The notes beneath the pieces are model-generated. The model worked only from the letters and a program-made list of their open reading frames with translations, was not told where the DNA came from and did no database searches. Position numbers and translations under genes: made by a program. A DNA stretch of 64,000 nucleotides from positions 230,915 to 294,914 of IMG/VR virus record IMGVR_UViG_3300027621_000003; one strand, given 5' to 3'. This document shows, in pieces, positions 30,721 through 40,137 of this stretch; position 1 is the stretch's first letter; the number at the start of each line of letters is the position of its first letter. The DNA is from a virus.

Positions 30721-32910
30721 TTAGAAATCAAATTTTATCAAGAATTGTTGAATACCCTGTCTTAACACGGGGTATTGTAACTTAGATAAAATCATAAGGT
30801 CATTGTTAGAATTATAAAGACCAATTTCAGTAATATATTTTTCATTACTTGTTAATATAGAATATGTTGGATTTGAAGAATTGGTAAATTGTTCTTCAGC
30901 TAAGTTAACAGCGTATTTCATTTCATAAATGGTACCTTGTATATCAGTACTAACATCACCATAAAAAGAATACTCATCACCAAAGTTTAACTTACTTGTT
31001 TCACCATTCATTGGTATGTCTATATAGTCATTCAAATCATAGTTAGTACCACCCGAAAAATCATTTAAACTAATAACAAATGTTGTTCCTGTTAAACCTG
31101 ATGCGGTAATATAACCATTAACTAATGTACCTGATAAATCTGATGTAACATCAATCTCAGTCCAATTCTGTGGTAATGGTCTTGTACCAATCGTTTTTTG
31201 ACATAAGATACTCATCTTGTTTGCTGTAAAACCTGATGAACATGATTGTTTTAAAAATGGAAATTCATTTCCAAATCTAACAGTAATATTTTGTGATGTT
31301 AAAGAACATCCTGATGATGGTCCTTGAATTTTTGAATAATAATTACAATGTAATGAATCCGTAAATGCTGTTGAATTAAATCTATATGTAACCCACATGT
31401 ATTCAGTATCCGCAGACAATATACCTTCAGTATCTGAACCACCTTCACAAATGTTTGGAACTATTAATCCTAATTTAGGTGCTGGTAATGTCCAATTTCT
31501 GTTTGCTTTGTAAGACATTGCAGCAATAATTTCCTCATCATCAAATACAATAATTTCTTGGTCAGGAAATACTTTACCAACTCTATTTGGATATCCATCT
31601 GTATTTGAATTTGTGTCCCACAAATGATAATATCTCATACCAGGTGTGTTCATATCCTCATTCTTTTTACTTAACATGTAGGAAGGTTCAAATAAGTTGT
31701 ATGAGTCATAACCGACAGGGTCAACATAAAACGTTTGACCTATTGTAGTTCCAGTTGTTTTATGCCACATTAAAGTGGGCATTTCAACTTTGAAGTTTCT
31801 TGCAAAACCAGGTATTGATGGGTTGGCTGAGTCGTATGGTTGGAAAGCAAATTTTTCACCATAATAATTGTTAACATTTTGGTTTGTGTAGTGAACAATA
31901 GCAATAGCCTTTTGTTCTTCAGGTGATACAGGAATTATTTCATCATAAGAATTATAATAATAAGTGTCAGTATTTGCAGTAATAGCGGAGTAGTCCATAA
32001 AATATTGACCCGAAGTAGTTTGGTATCCTAAGTATTCTTTAGTTCCCAAATAATTAACTGAACCATAGTATGTATAATCTTCATTAATTGTTGGAATTAC
32101 TCCGGCTGGTGATTCACTCCAAGGAATATTCATATTCCAAACATTTACGGTATCTGCTGATGAACAAGCACCGCTAAAATAACCTGCTGGTGTAATCGCA
32201 TCATAAAATGGTGTCATACCACTTGGATAAATAAGTGCTCTTGCGTCACCTAAACATGGCTGATTTACAAAATCAGGGAGAGCCCTATCAACAGTGATTG
32301 TGTATGCTGTTACACTAGTTGCGGTAACCGCTTGTATTTTGTATGTTAAAATGGGACTATTATTAGTATTAATATTACCACACCCACCATTACTATCAAA
32401 TATAAATGTAACAAAATTACCAATTGCAGGAGTACCTGTAGATGGTGAACAAAAATCATAAATTAAATTAACATTATATCCTGAACTACAACCGGTATAA
32501 TCAATAAGATAATTAGATGTTACAGTATATGCAGAATTGGTAATTGCACTATAACTCCCACTAGTTCCTGTAAAAAACCCAAGTCTATCGGTAAAATTAA
32601 AAAGATTGGTTTCAACCGATTGCATTGTTGGTATACCATAAGTGCTTCCCGATGTTCCTTGTAAATAAAATGGGTATTTAACATTTTGTTTGTTACTTTG
32701 TGGTACTCCTGTTGAATTTTGTGAATTAAACATGGGTTCCAAAACAAAACCCGATGATGGTAATACACCACTGGCACAATTATAACAAACTTCAGAGTCA
32801 CCAATTTGGAAATAACTTATGTTAAAATTTCCTTCAGACAAATACTGTCTACCAGTATCTGTCAATTTTGTGTTGATTAACCCTGCGGTATCTTTGATTA
32901 TATAACCCAT
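30721..32910 (-). CDS. Large tail or fibre structural protein (729 aa)
   Basis: The N terminus MGYIIKDTAGLINTKLTDTG, then GRQYLSEGNFNISYFQIGDS, looks like the virion-attachment domain of phage tail proteins. The long middle is rich in Thr, Ser, Gly and Tyr, typical of beta-structured fibres. The C terminus (YITEIGLYNSNNDLMILSKL) resembles the end domain of tail fibre or baseplate proteins. It is last in a four-gene structural run. Receptor binding or fibre attachment is inferred. Confidence 0.75.
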   Translation of the reverse strand: MGYIIKDTAGLINTKLTDTGRQYLSEGNFNISYFQIGDSEVCYNCASGVLPSSGFVLEPMFNSQNSTGVPQSNKQNVKYPFYLQGTSGSTYGIPTMQSVETNLFNFTDRLGFFTGTSGSYSAITNSAYTVTSNYLIDYTGCSSGYNVNLIYDFCSPSTGTPAIGNFVTFIFDSNGGCGNINTNNSPILTYKIQAVTATSVTAYTITVDRALPDFVNQPCLGDARALIYPSGMTPFYDAITPAGYFSGACSSADTVNVWNMNIPWSESPAGVIPTINEDYTYYGSVNYLGTKEYLGYQTTSGQYFMDYSAITANTDTYYYNSYDEIIPVSPEEQKAIAIVHYTNQNVNNYYGEKFAFQPYDSANPSIPGFARNFKVEMPTLMWHKTTGTTIGQTFYVDPVGYDSYNLFEPSYMLSKKNEDMNTPGMRYYHLWDTNSNTDGYPNRVGKVFPDQEIIVFDDEEIIAAMSYKANRNWTLPAPKLGLIVPNICEGGSDTEGILSADTEYMWVTYRFNSTAFTDSLHCNYYSKIQGPSSGCSLTSQNITVRFGNEFPFLKQSCSSGFTANKMSILCQKTIGTRPLPQNWTEIDVTSDLSGTLVNGYITASGLTGTTFVISLNDFSGGTNYDLNDYIDIPMNGETSKLNFGDEYSFYGDVSTDIQGTIYEMKYAVNLAEEQFTNSSNPTYSILTSNEKYITEIGLYNSNNDLMILSKLQYPVLRQGIQQFLIKFDF

Positions 32911-32939
32911 ACTATTTAGTAAATACTTTTATTTTTATT

Positions 32940-35150
32940 TTATTCTTGTAATGTTTTTTCAACAACGCTTACTGCCGATAATCCACCTGAAATGATTGTA
33001 TTACAATTATTTAAAGCAATGTAATTAAATGAACCATCTACTTGTACTGTACTTTGGACAGTTGTAGCACAACCAGATATACTAGCATCGGTTATGGTAA
33101 CTTTATTATATACATCAATTGTTAATGTATCTGCGTTTGTAACAGAAACACTTGCCGTTGAATCTGTTACCGTTGTTTCAATATCATTAGGTGAACAATA
33201 AGGTCTTAATGTTGAACTACTTGTTGTACCACCTGATGTTATAGCTATTGGACTACCATTTTTATAAATGGTAATTTCAGTTAAATTATTGTTTCCATCA
33301 CCAGGTTTGTAAAGTTCAAAATTTACATTAATGTCAAACGACATTGCTATTGTTATTCCACTAGGAATATTATTACAATTTAATTCCCAAATTTGATTTT
33401 TAGATTGTATATACGGACTATCAATTTGTGTTTGATTTGTTGTTTGTGTAAATTGTAATGTTGTTGTAACATTTTGATTTAAATTTCCAACAGTAGTATT
33501 TTGTGTTATATATAACCCGGTCACAACATCTTTAACATAAACAGTGTAAACACCAGGATTTAAATCATAGAAATAAGATGTAGTTCCTGTTGTGGTACCA
33601 CTATTAATTGAATATATATAATTACCTGAACCACCGTATGGTTGAATTGCAATTGTTCCATCTGCGGTTGTATCACAAGTGGCTGATGATGTAACTACAG
33701 ACATATTAAGTGGTAAATACGCAGGACAATTACCTGTAACCATGTTCAATGAACTAATCTGACTACTTCCGTTTATAATCCAATTACTTAACGGTGGTAT
33801 TGAAGTCGTATTTGAACTTGGGTAAGCGTCTACTGATAAACCTTGAATTGTCCAACCTGATAATGCCGAGTTACTTAATACCAATATTTCACCCGAACCA
33901 TTTGTTATTGGTGATGAATAAGTTGCCGCTGTCCAAGCGGGTTTACTATTAATTGTTGAATAATAATTAAATTGATATTGGTATTGTTGATTATTAGTTA
34001 ATGTAAATGTTGCACATATTCCTGTGTATGCCACGGCTGTTGGTGATGGTGTTAATGTTGGTGTTAATGTTGGTGTTGGCGTTGGTGTTATTCCAATTAT
34101 TGTACATGTTGTAGATGCTGTAAAATCACCATAATAATCTGTGACAATTGCAGAATATGTTCCAGGTGTTACACCACTAATTGTGGTAGTATCAACAACA
34201 CCATTACTCCAAACTATACTATATGGTGATGTACCACCAGTTATAAACAAACTCATAGTTCCAAAACCACTAACAACAACAGGATTTGTTACACTGCAAA
34301 CCACACCCAATGGAAACAAAGTAATAACATTACACTCATTTTTTACAATAGCTCTTGTTGTTGTAGTTGTTGTATAAGTTGGTGTTGGTGTTAAACCAAA
34401 AGTTTTAGTTGGTGTTGGAGTTGCGGTACGTGTTGGTGTAATACTCGGTGTATTTGTTGGCGTAGGTGTCAATGTGGCTGTAACACTTGGCGTTGGTGTT
34501 GGTGTTGGACACGGTATTGCTGATTTACAAAAAGTACAATTTTGATAAGTTGGGTATTCAAAAGATGATGTTATTGTTGAAGCGGATGTTGTATTAGTTA
34601 ATGAATAACATTTATCATTATAAACAACAGTATTACCAAAAGGATAAACAAAATTTGATGGTATTATATTAAATGTTAATATATCTGTTGAGTCGCAACA
34701 ATTTGTAAATGTAACCGCAGAGTATTGAGTAGTTCCCGTATTTAAATTCAAACATTTGATACAATTTTCATACGTAGTTAATGATGTGTAAACATTATCA
34801 TTTGTTGGTCTACTACTAACATATTCCCAACAATCACCATCATATAAAATAACAGTATTTAGTGCCGGCACAATACTTGCTGGAACAGTTATTATCGCAA
34901 GTTCACTTGACGTACAATTTTGAATTTGAAGTCCAATTAAATTATCAGAAATACAATCATCACAATTACCATAACCATTAAATGTTACATCAGCAACTGG
35001 TATTAAAAAACTTGCAACTTCAGTGTCAATCCAACATAATCCATCATAATAAGCAATATCTCCAGGATTGAAGAATACATCATTATATTGTAATATCTGT
35101 GTTTGATTTATATTATTACAATTACGGAATATGTTAGTTTGAATTGCCAT
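32940..35150 (-). CDS. Fibre-like protein with CxxC modules and Pro-Thr linkers (736 aa)
   Basis: The first 220 residues hold three copies of a module of about 60 residues ending in a Cys-x2-Cys pair (GNCDDC, ENCIKC, QNCTFC). A Pro-Thr linker with a poly-Thr tract (YTTTTTTRAI) follows, then an Ig-like segment (GGTSPYSIVWSNG), a second PT linker, and further beta-rich domains with another repeat (GGSGNYIYSINSG). This is an extended multidomain adhesin-like protein, probably part of the tail. PT linkers are plausible O-glycosylation sites. Confidence 0.75.
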   Translation of the reverse strand: MAIQTNIFRNCNNINQTQILQYNDVFFNPGDIAYYDGLCWIDTEVASFLIPVADVTFNGYGNCDDCISDNLIGLQIQNCTSSELAIITVPASIVPALNTVILYDGDCWEYVSSRPTNDNVYTSLTTYENCIKCLNLNTGTTQYSAVTFTNCCDSTDILTFNIIPSNFVYPFGNTVVYNDKCYSLTNTTSASTITSSFEYPTYQNCTFCKSAIPCPTPTPTPSVTATLTPTPTNTPSITPTRTATPTPTKTFGLTPTPTYTTTTTTRAIVKNECNVITLFPLGVVCSVTNPVVVSGFGTMSLFITGGTSPYSIVWSNGVVDTTTISGVTPGTYSAIVTDYYGDFTASTTCTIIGITPTPTPTLTPTLTPSPTAVAYTGICATFTLTNNQQYQYQFNYYSTINSKPAWTAATYSSPITNGSGEILVLSNSALSGWTIQGLSVDAYPSSNTTSIPPLSNWIINGSSQISSLNMVTGNCPAYLPLNMSVVTSSATCDTTADGTIAIQPYGGSGNYIYSINSGTTTGTTSYFYDLNPGVYTVYVKDVVTGLYITQNTTVGNLNQNVTTTLQFTQTTNQTQIDSPYIQSKNQIWELNCNNIPSGITIAMSFDINVNFELYKPGDGNNNLTEITIYKNGSPIAITSGGTTSSSTLRPYCSPNDIETTVTDSTASVSVTNADTLTIDVYNKVTITDASISGCATTVQSTVQVDGSFNYIALNNCNTIISGGLSAVSVVEKTLQE

Positions 35151-35152
35151 TA

Positions 35153-35362
35153 TTAATTACATTCTGTTATAATACAATCATTTACATCAACAACTTTTAC
35201 ACACAATGAACTTTCTGAATCCAAAGGTGCTGGTACGTCAAAAACATAGGGTGTTGAGCTAATTGTTGCTATATAAACACAATTGTTTACGGAACCGTCA
35301 CAAATATATACGTCATATGGTGATGTTCCTGTTAAAGAGTTTATAGTTACTTGTATTGCCAT
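35153..35362 (-). CDS. Small structural module protein (69 aa)
   Basis: 69 aa: MAIQVTINSLTGTSPYDVYI, then CDGSVNNCVYIATI, ending in a short Cys-containing strand (VNDCIITECN). It looks like a single Ig/fibronectin-like module related to those in the flanking fibre proteins. It is two bases from the next gene, and an exact TATTTATA box lies four bases before its ATG. Confidence 0.7.
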   Translation of the reverse strand: MAIQVTINSLTGTSPYDVYICDGSVNNCVYIATISSTPYVFDVPAPLDSESSLCVKVVDVNDCIITECN

Positions 35363-35366
35363 GGTA

Positions 35367-35374
35367 TATAAATA
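35367..35374 (-). promoter_or_regulatory. TATTTATA box before the 69-aa gene
   Basis: Exact TATTTATA on the minus strand, four bases before the ATG at 35362. Confidence 0.5.
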
Positions 35375-35375
35375 T

Positions 35376-37679
35376 TTAATTGGTTGGGGTTGGTGTTGGA
35401 GTTTTAGTTACCGTAGGGGTTGGAGTTTTAGTTACCGTAGGGGTTGGAGTTTTAGTTACCGTAGGTGTTGGAGTTTTAGTTACCGTAGGTGTATTAGTTG
35501 GTGTTGGAGTTACTGGATAATTTTCACATGTTGAACAATCTCCATACCAACTATCAACAACACTACTAGTTGCATTTGGTGATACAGTACTTACACCTAT
35601 ATAAGTGTAACAACTTTGAGTTCCATTTATGGTCATATTATATGCGTAGTTAGTTATTAAATCTACATCAACAAATATATTTGATGGTTCCAAATAATAC
35701 ACATCATTAGTATTACATTCTTGGAATTGGTATGTCTGACCAGGACATACAAATACAGTTTCAACTAAAGTATATGTAACATCACCACTAACAGGTAAAC
35801 CACGGTTTGTTGTTGTAGTTGTAGTTATTCCATTAGTTGTTGTAGTTGTTGTATATGAACTAAAACTGATACTTCCACCCACACCAATACATGGGTTGGC
35901 GGTTGTTGTAGTTGTAGTATAGGCACTAAATGTAACATCTATAGATGTTGCTGAACAAGGAATTGTTGTTGTAGTAGTTGTTGATACATCACAATCAAAA
36001 TAAGCCTCAAAATCAAATATGTTACAAGGATTTGTTGTTGATGTTGTTGTAACACAAGTTCCTGAACTAAATAACTCATCACATAAATCAGGACATATTG
36101 ATGAGTTTGGTATTTTACCGTGAAGAATACAAGAACCGTCTAATGCTGAACTTAAACACCACGAAGTTGTGCCAGTACTATAATATATAAAACCAGTATC
36201 ACCTGTATAATAAACTCTTTCATTATGAGTACCAGCAGAATAATAAGTTCCATCATATAATTCTGTTGTTGGAAAATATGTTAAGACACAATATTCTTCG
36301 ACAGGACATAAATTCCAACCTGCCGATGGTGTTAATGATGGTGTAGGTGTCTGTGTTGGTGTAGGTTGGACTGTGGCTGATGGTGCGGGACATTCACCAA
36401 TTAAAGTTACATAAACACCTTCAGGAGCAATTACCGAATTCTCACAAGCACATAATGATACTGTTGTATTAGGAAGTATAAAAAATTCCCTAAATTGACC
36501 ATAACAATCAATGTGGTCAACGTAAACATCAAGCGAGTTACTATTGAACAACAAATATTCTAAACATGTACAATCCAATACAGGACCTGTTGGTGTTGGT
36601 GTAGGCGTAGGACATGTTGGACAATACCCATCTTCACATGAAGATTGTTCTGTAAAAACAACACCAACACCTGAATAATTTTCACCAATTGATTCGTATG
36701 GTATAACTTCGGCACATCCTGTAAAATCAACACTACTTGATATATAAAACGTTTGACCAACTGTTAGTGTTGATGATATTGTATTAAATCTAAAAATATT
36801 AGTAGCATCACAACAATCTCTAAATGTATAGATATTAAATGCGTAATCTGTAGGTGTTACAGATGGTGTATTGGTATTGGTTGGTGTTATTGATGGTGTA
36901 TTTGTATTTGTTGGTGTTATTGATGGTGTAACTGTTGGTGTTTCAGTATTGGTTGGTGTTACCGTAGGTGTAACTGTTGGTGTTTTGGTTAATGTTGATG
37001 TTACCGTAGGTGTAACTGTTGGTGTTTTGGTTAATGTTGGTGTTACCGTAGGTGTAACTGTTGGTGTTTCAGTATTGGTTGGTGTTACCGTAGGTGTAAC
37101 TGTTGGTGTTTGGGTTAATGTTGGAGTTTGTGTTGGAGTTCCCGAATTTGTATTTGTAGGTGTATTTGTGGGTGTTTCTGTATTAGTAGTAGTTGGAGTT
37201 AAAGTAGGTGTTTCTGACTCAGTAGGAGTTGGAGTTAAAGTAGGTGTTGCAGTATTTGTAGGCGTTACTGTTGGCGTAGGTGTTTTTGACTCAGTAGGAG
37301 TTGGAGTTAAAGTAGGTGTTTCTGTATTAGTGGGTGTTGGTGTCGGTGTGTTTAATATTGGTGTTTCTGTATTAGTAGGCGTTACTGTTGGTGTTTCTGT
37401 ATTAGTAGGCGTTACTGTTGGTGTTTCTGTATTAGTAGGTGTAGGTGTTGGTGTGATTGACCCTAAACATTCTATACATCCAGCGTATGGACTTGATACT
37501 GTTGCAATCTCATCTACTATTGGTAAACTACCAATTCCGGTAGATGTATAACAACCTGATGGCGTACTTCCAGTAAACGTTAAAAAATACGCAAATGGTG
37601 GAGGTGACAGTGGAGTACCACTGTATTCAACATCATACGTTATTAATGTATCACATGATGTAATTAATATTGCTGCCAT
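35376..37679 (-). CDS. Fibre-like protein with long Pro-Thr repeats (767 aa)
   Basis: An N-terminal Cys-rich module ends in AGCIECLG. Residues of about 75-275 are almost pure Thr-Pro repeats ([10 protein letters not shown] units). Further Cys-rich modules follow (a DCCD...CPTC module, another ending CSTC), several poly-Thr blocks before Pro-Cys ([19 protein letters not shown]) and a C terminus made only of TPTPTVTK repeats. Such sequences are extended and often O-glycosylated. Ending inside a repeat is odd and suggests loss or swapping of a distal domain. Confidence 0.75.
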   Translation of the reverse strand: MAAILITSCDTLITYDVEYSGTPLSPPPFAYFLTFTGSTPSGCYTSTGIGSLPIVDEIATVSSPYAGCIECLGSITPTPTPTNTETPTVTPTNTETPTVTPTNTETPILNTPTPTPTNTETPTLTPTPTESKTPTPTVTPTNTATPTLTPTPTESETPTLTPTTTNTETPTNTPTNTNSGTPTQTPTLTQTPTVTPTVTPTNTETPTVTPTVTPTLTKTPTVTPTVTSTLTKTPTVTPTVTPTNTETPTVTPSITPTNTNTPSITPTNTNTPSVTPTDYAFNIYTFRDCCDATNIFRFNTISSTLTVGQTFYISSSVDFTGCAEVIPYESIGENYSGVGVVFTEQSSCEDGYCPTCPTPTPTPTGPVLDCTCLEYLLFNSNSLDVYVDHIDCYGQFREFFILPNTTVSLCACENSVIAPEGVYVTLIGECPAPSATVQPTPTQTPTPSLTPSAGWNLCPVEEYCVLTYFPTTELYDGTYYSAGTHNERVYYTGDTGFIYYSTGTTSWCLSSALDGSCILHGKIPNSSICPDLCDELFSSGTCVTTTSTTNPCNIFDFEAYFDCDVSTTTTTTIPCSATSIDVTFSAYTTTTTTANPCIGVGGSISFSSYTTTTTTNGITTTTTTNRGLPVSGDVTYTLVETVFVCPGQTYQFQECNTNDVYYLEPSNIFVDVDLITNYAYNMTINGTQSCYTYIGVSTVSPNATSSVVDSWYGDCSTCENYPVTPTPTNTPTVTKTPTPTVTKTPTPTVTKTPTPTVTKTPTPTPTN
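35395..35490 (-). repeat. Four tandem 24-bp repeats
   Basis: Four nearly identical 24-base units encode TPTPTVTK at the C terminus of the 767-aa protein. Such direct repeats can expand or contract by slippage or recombination. Confidence 0.9.
36865..37455 (-). repeat. Degenerate tandem repeats encoding Thr-Pro linker
   Basis: About 590 bases of imperfect repeats of an 18- to 42-base pattern encode the [10 protein letters not shown]-type linker. Several blocks are identical over more than one unit, so copy number may vary between relatives. Confidence 0.85.
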
Positions 37680-37686
37680 ACTATAC

Positions 37687-37694
37687 TATAAATA
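37687..37694 (-). promoter_or_regulatory. TATTTATA box before the 767-aa fibre gene
   Basis: Exact TATTTATA on the minus strand, seven bases before the ATG at 37679. It would start the fibre operon 37679-30721. Confidence 0.5.
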
Positions 37695-37704
37695 ACAGAT
37701 AATT

Positions 37705-38685
37705 CTATTTTTGAATTATTTTTTTCATTTCATTTATGTATTTGTAAGTTGTTGACTGTTTATCAACATAATCAAAATACTCAATATCTTTTTCCAAAAG
37801 TTTAATCGGATTATTATTAATATAATCACCCTTAAAAAATAGTGTATTTTTAAGGTTGTCAGTTACGCCAGCCATGTGTAATATTGGGTTAGTATAACAA
37901 GTATCAATCTTGTCAGTTGCCCAACAAAAATCAAGTTCTTTTGTAATCCTTGTTTCCCTATTCCACCACCACATATTCCATAATACTGACCACATCTCTG
38001 CGGTCCAAAATTGTATTTCACCTGGTGATATTGGATACTTTCGTTGGAATCTCATCAGTTTGTCATAAAGTCCTGTGGATTCTCTAAATATTTTATACCA
38101 CATCTGCCAATCTTGTTTTTTAAAGACATATTGTGCTCCACCTGAGTTTAATTCATTCTTCTTAACAATACTTGGTTCAACACCAACAATGTCACACATC
38201 TCTCTTAATAGTTGTCCTGAATCTAGTTGGGGATGTTTTTCTTTATACCTACCATCACAATCCATAATGTAATTGAAATCTATATATCCACGAGTATTGG
38301 ACATATAGATATAATCATCATTTATAAGATTGCTGAAATCAGGAAGGTAATTAAATACAATGTCAGAGTCATGTAGAAAAAATAACTCTCCTCTTTTTGG
38401 GTCTTCTTTAATCCATTCATATAATAAATAAGGTTTAATACTTGGTATGTAATGTTTTCTTTCACGGTTGTCTATATACCCATGAATATTTTCTGTATAT
38501 TTTTTTAAATATTTTGCACCATCAGATAACTCGGTTGTTTTATTAACCATTGCAAATAAAACGTGAATATTCTCTTTTGGAATACCCAATTCAATAAAAT
38601 TATTTAAATATACTTCACACTGCCAATGAAAATACGGTACATCTGGTTGTGCCGAAACAAATATAAGTTTATCTTTCCAAGTCAT
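37705..38685 (-). CDS. Putative glycosyltransferase (GT-A type)
   Basis: 326 aa. The N terminus (KLIFVSAQPDVPYFHWQCEV) is a Rossmann-like strand, and near residue 98 FFLHDSDIVFN carries a D-x-D metal/sugar-nucleotide motif. Other aromatic segments (FCWATDKIDTCYT) are usual in such enzymes. It is the first gene after the fibre operon and begins the modification island. Donor and acceptor are unknown. Confidence 0.7.
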   Translation of the reverse strand: MTWKDKLIFVSAQPDVPYFHWQCEVYLNNFIELGIPKENIHVLFAMVNKTTELSDGAKYLKKYTENIHGYIDNRERKHYIPSIKPYLLYEWIKEDPKRGELFFLHDSDIVFNYLPDFSNLINDDYIYMSNTRGYIDFNYIMDCDGRYKEKHPQLDSGQLLREMCDIVGVEPSIVKKNELNSGGAQYVFKKQDWQMWYKIFRESTGLYDKLMRFQRKYPISPGEIQFWTAEMWSVLWNMWWWNRETRITKELDFCWATDKIDTCYTNPILHMAGVTDNLKNTLFFKGDYINNNPIKLLEKDIEYFDYVDKQSTTYKYINEMKKIIQK

Positions 38686-38712
38686 TTTTGTAATTATAGT
38701 AAAGTTTGGAGA

Positions 38713-38720
38713 TATTTATA
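38713..38720 (+). promoter_or_regulatory. TATTTATA box before the 57-aa gene
   Basis: Exact TATTTATA on the plus strand, five bases before the ATG at 38726. Confidence 0.5.
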
Positions 38721-38725
38721 TAGTG

Positions 38726-38899
38726 ATGAAACTCATTAAAACAATACAAAATTTAGTTGAAGAAGCTGAAAAAGAATATAATAAAGTTCTTGAAAGCACA
38801 ACTAATATGAAAGAAATTGAAAGAGCCGAAAAGAATTATTTTGACTCACTTAAGGTATTGGAAAAATTCAATAGACTTAACGGTTACAAACGTAACTAA
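38726..38899 (+). CDS. Small leader-like coiled-coil protein (57 aa)
   Basis: MKLIKTIQNLVEEAEKEYNK, then a helical, charged remainder ending FNRLNGYKRN. The start resembles the leader peptides of the candidate head proteins (NLVE site). It stands alone on the plus strand between two minus-strand genes, with its own TATTTATA box, which supports expression. Function unknown. Confidence 0.6.
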   Translation: MKLIKTIQNLVEEAEKEYNKVLESTTNMKEIERAEKNYFDSLKVLEKFNRLNGYKRN

Positions 38900-38901
38900 T
38901 C

Positions 38902-39291
38902 TTAAATAACATTTGTATGATTTCTTCCATCGTTCCAATAACTAACATCACCATACCATGTGAATATCTCATCACCTTTCTTTATTTCTCGATGGGAAAT
39001 AAATTGAAATGTTTTGTTTTCAAGGTTTGATATCCAATACGCATTTGCATTTTCGTGATGATTATAAATCCCACCATAACCTAAAGGAAGTACTTGCTCT
39101 TTCCATTCACCACCTTGTGGCCAATTAAATCTATAATCAATTAATAAAGAAGTTACTTCTCCTTTTTCTATTGGTAAAGTTAAGACAGGACATTCTTCAA
39201 ACACTTCGCCTTCCATAATATCTTCTTTTGCAAAGACCCCCCATCCATGAACGGGACTTTTATCAACATATATTTTTGGATTGTATATCAT
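38902..39291 (-). CDS. SET-domain protein (putative protein lysine methyltransferase)
   Basis: 129 aa. Segments match SET domains in order: SPVHGWGVFAKEDIMEGEVF (family G-x-G-x-F/VA), a YNHHENANAYW segment where NHS/C-x-x-PN is expected, and IKKGDEIFTWYGDVSYW (GEE-x-x-x-Y-G-x-x-YW). The length is that of a minimal SET protein. It could methylate a lysine on a phage or host protein. The near-identical NH and YG residues support cofactor binding, but substrate is unknown. Confidence 0.8.
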   Translation of the reverse strand: MIYNPKIYVDKSPVHGWGVFAKEDIMEGEVFEECPVLTLPIEKGEVTSLLIDYRFNWPQGGEWKEQVLPLGYGGIYNHHENANAYWISNLENKTFQFISHREIKKGDEIFTWYGDVSYWNDGRNHTNVI

Positions 39292-39294
39292 AAC

Positions 39295-40137
39295 TTACTT
39301 TATTGCTTCACAAATTCCACCTTCGGAATAAGTTTGATATCCTTTGTTGTGAAACCAAGTATAAATCTCATCTTTCTTATCTTGGGATAGGTTGTAGTCT
39401 TCAAATATAATAAAATTAGGTAATAAAACTTTTGTCTCATCAATACCCATAATTAATTGGGCATCTAACCCTTCAACATCAAGGTGTAACCAATCAATGT
39501 GTCCATCACATTCATTTAAAATTAAATCTGTGATGCTAATTGAATCTCGTTTTGTTGAGTTAATTTCTTCTGTTTCCCAATGTCTAATAACATTTTCAAC
39601 TACGGTATTTGTATATCCCGCACCGCCTTCAAAAAATTCAACTTCACCACCATTAGGTGTGATTAAATTTTGAATGGTTTTAACCATTGAATTGTTCTTG
39701 TAATTATTTTTTAATTGATTGTATTGGTTATCTGATGCCTCCACTAAAACAACATTACATTCACGTTTTTGAACAATTGGTACCCACTCACCAAACTCAC
39801 CATCGTGAGTTCCAACAACCAATCCCTTTGGGAATTTACCATTAGACAAAATACCCTTGTTAAACATCCATAAAGACTTATAGAAATGATTTCCATGTTC
39901 CATAATATCCCACACTTTTTTATAAACTAATTTATCCTTGATGTCGTATATTTCAACATCATACATTTCGGTATTTGGGAATGTCGCAAACCAATTGTCA
40001 TTCAAATCGGTTGCCCATTGTTCCTCACCACTTACGTGTTTTTTAATTTTTAATCTTAATGGTAGGTTTTTATTATATTTACTAATCTCATCAACATTAA
40101 CTTTAATACCATCTGAATTGTATGTAACTGTAATCAT
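39295..40137 (-). CDS. FkbM-family methyltransferase
   Basis: 280 aa. Residues of about 105-130 (GLVVGTHDGEFGEWVPIVQK) form the SAM-binding region, VVLVEASDNQYNQL the acidic second strand, and HIDWLHLDVEGLDAQLI the D-x-EG signature of FkbM proteins. Typically these O-methylate sugars. An N-terminal 100 residues look like a separate beta domain. Its ATG overlaps the acetyltransferase stop (ATGA). Confidence 0.8.
   Translation of the reverse strand: MITVTYNSDGIKVNVDEISKYNKNLPLRLKIKKHVSGEEQWATDLNDNWFATFPNTEMYDVEIYDIKDKLVYKKVWDIMEHGNHFYKSLWMFNKGILSNGKFPKGLVVGTHDGEFGEWVPIVQKRECNVVLVEASDNQYNQLKNNYKNNSMVKTIQNLITPNGGEVEFFEGGAGYTNTVVENVIRHWETEEINSTKRDSISITDLILNECDGHIDWLHLDVEGLDAQLIMGIDETKVLLPNFIIFEDYNLSQDKKDEIYTWFHNKGYQTYSEGGICEAIK

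Noticed and set aside
36871-37551. Long plus-strand frame rich in Val and Gly
   Set aside because: It is the antisense shadow of the Thr-Pro repeat in the 767-aa fibre gene.
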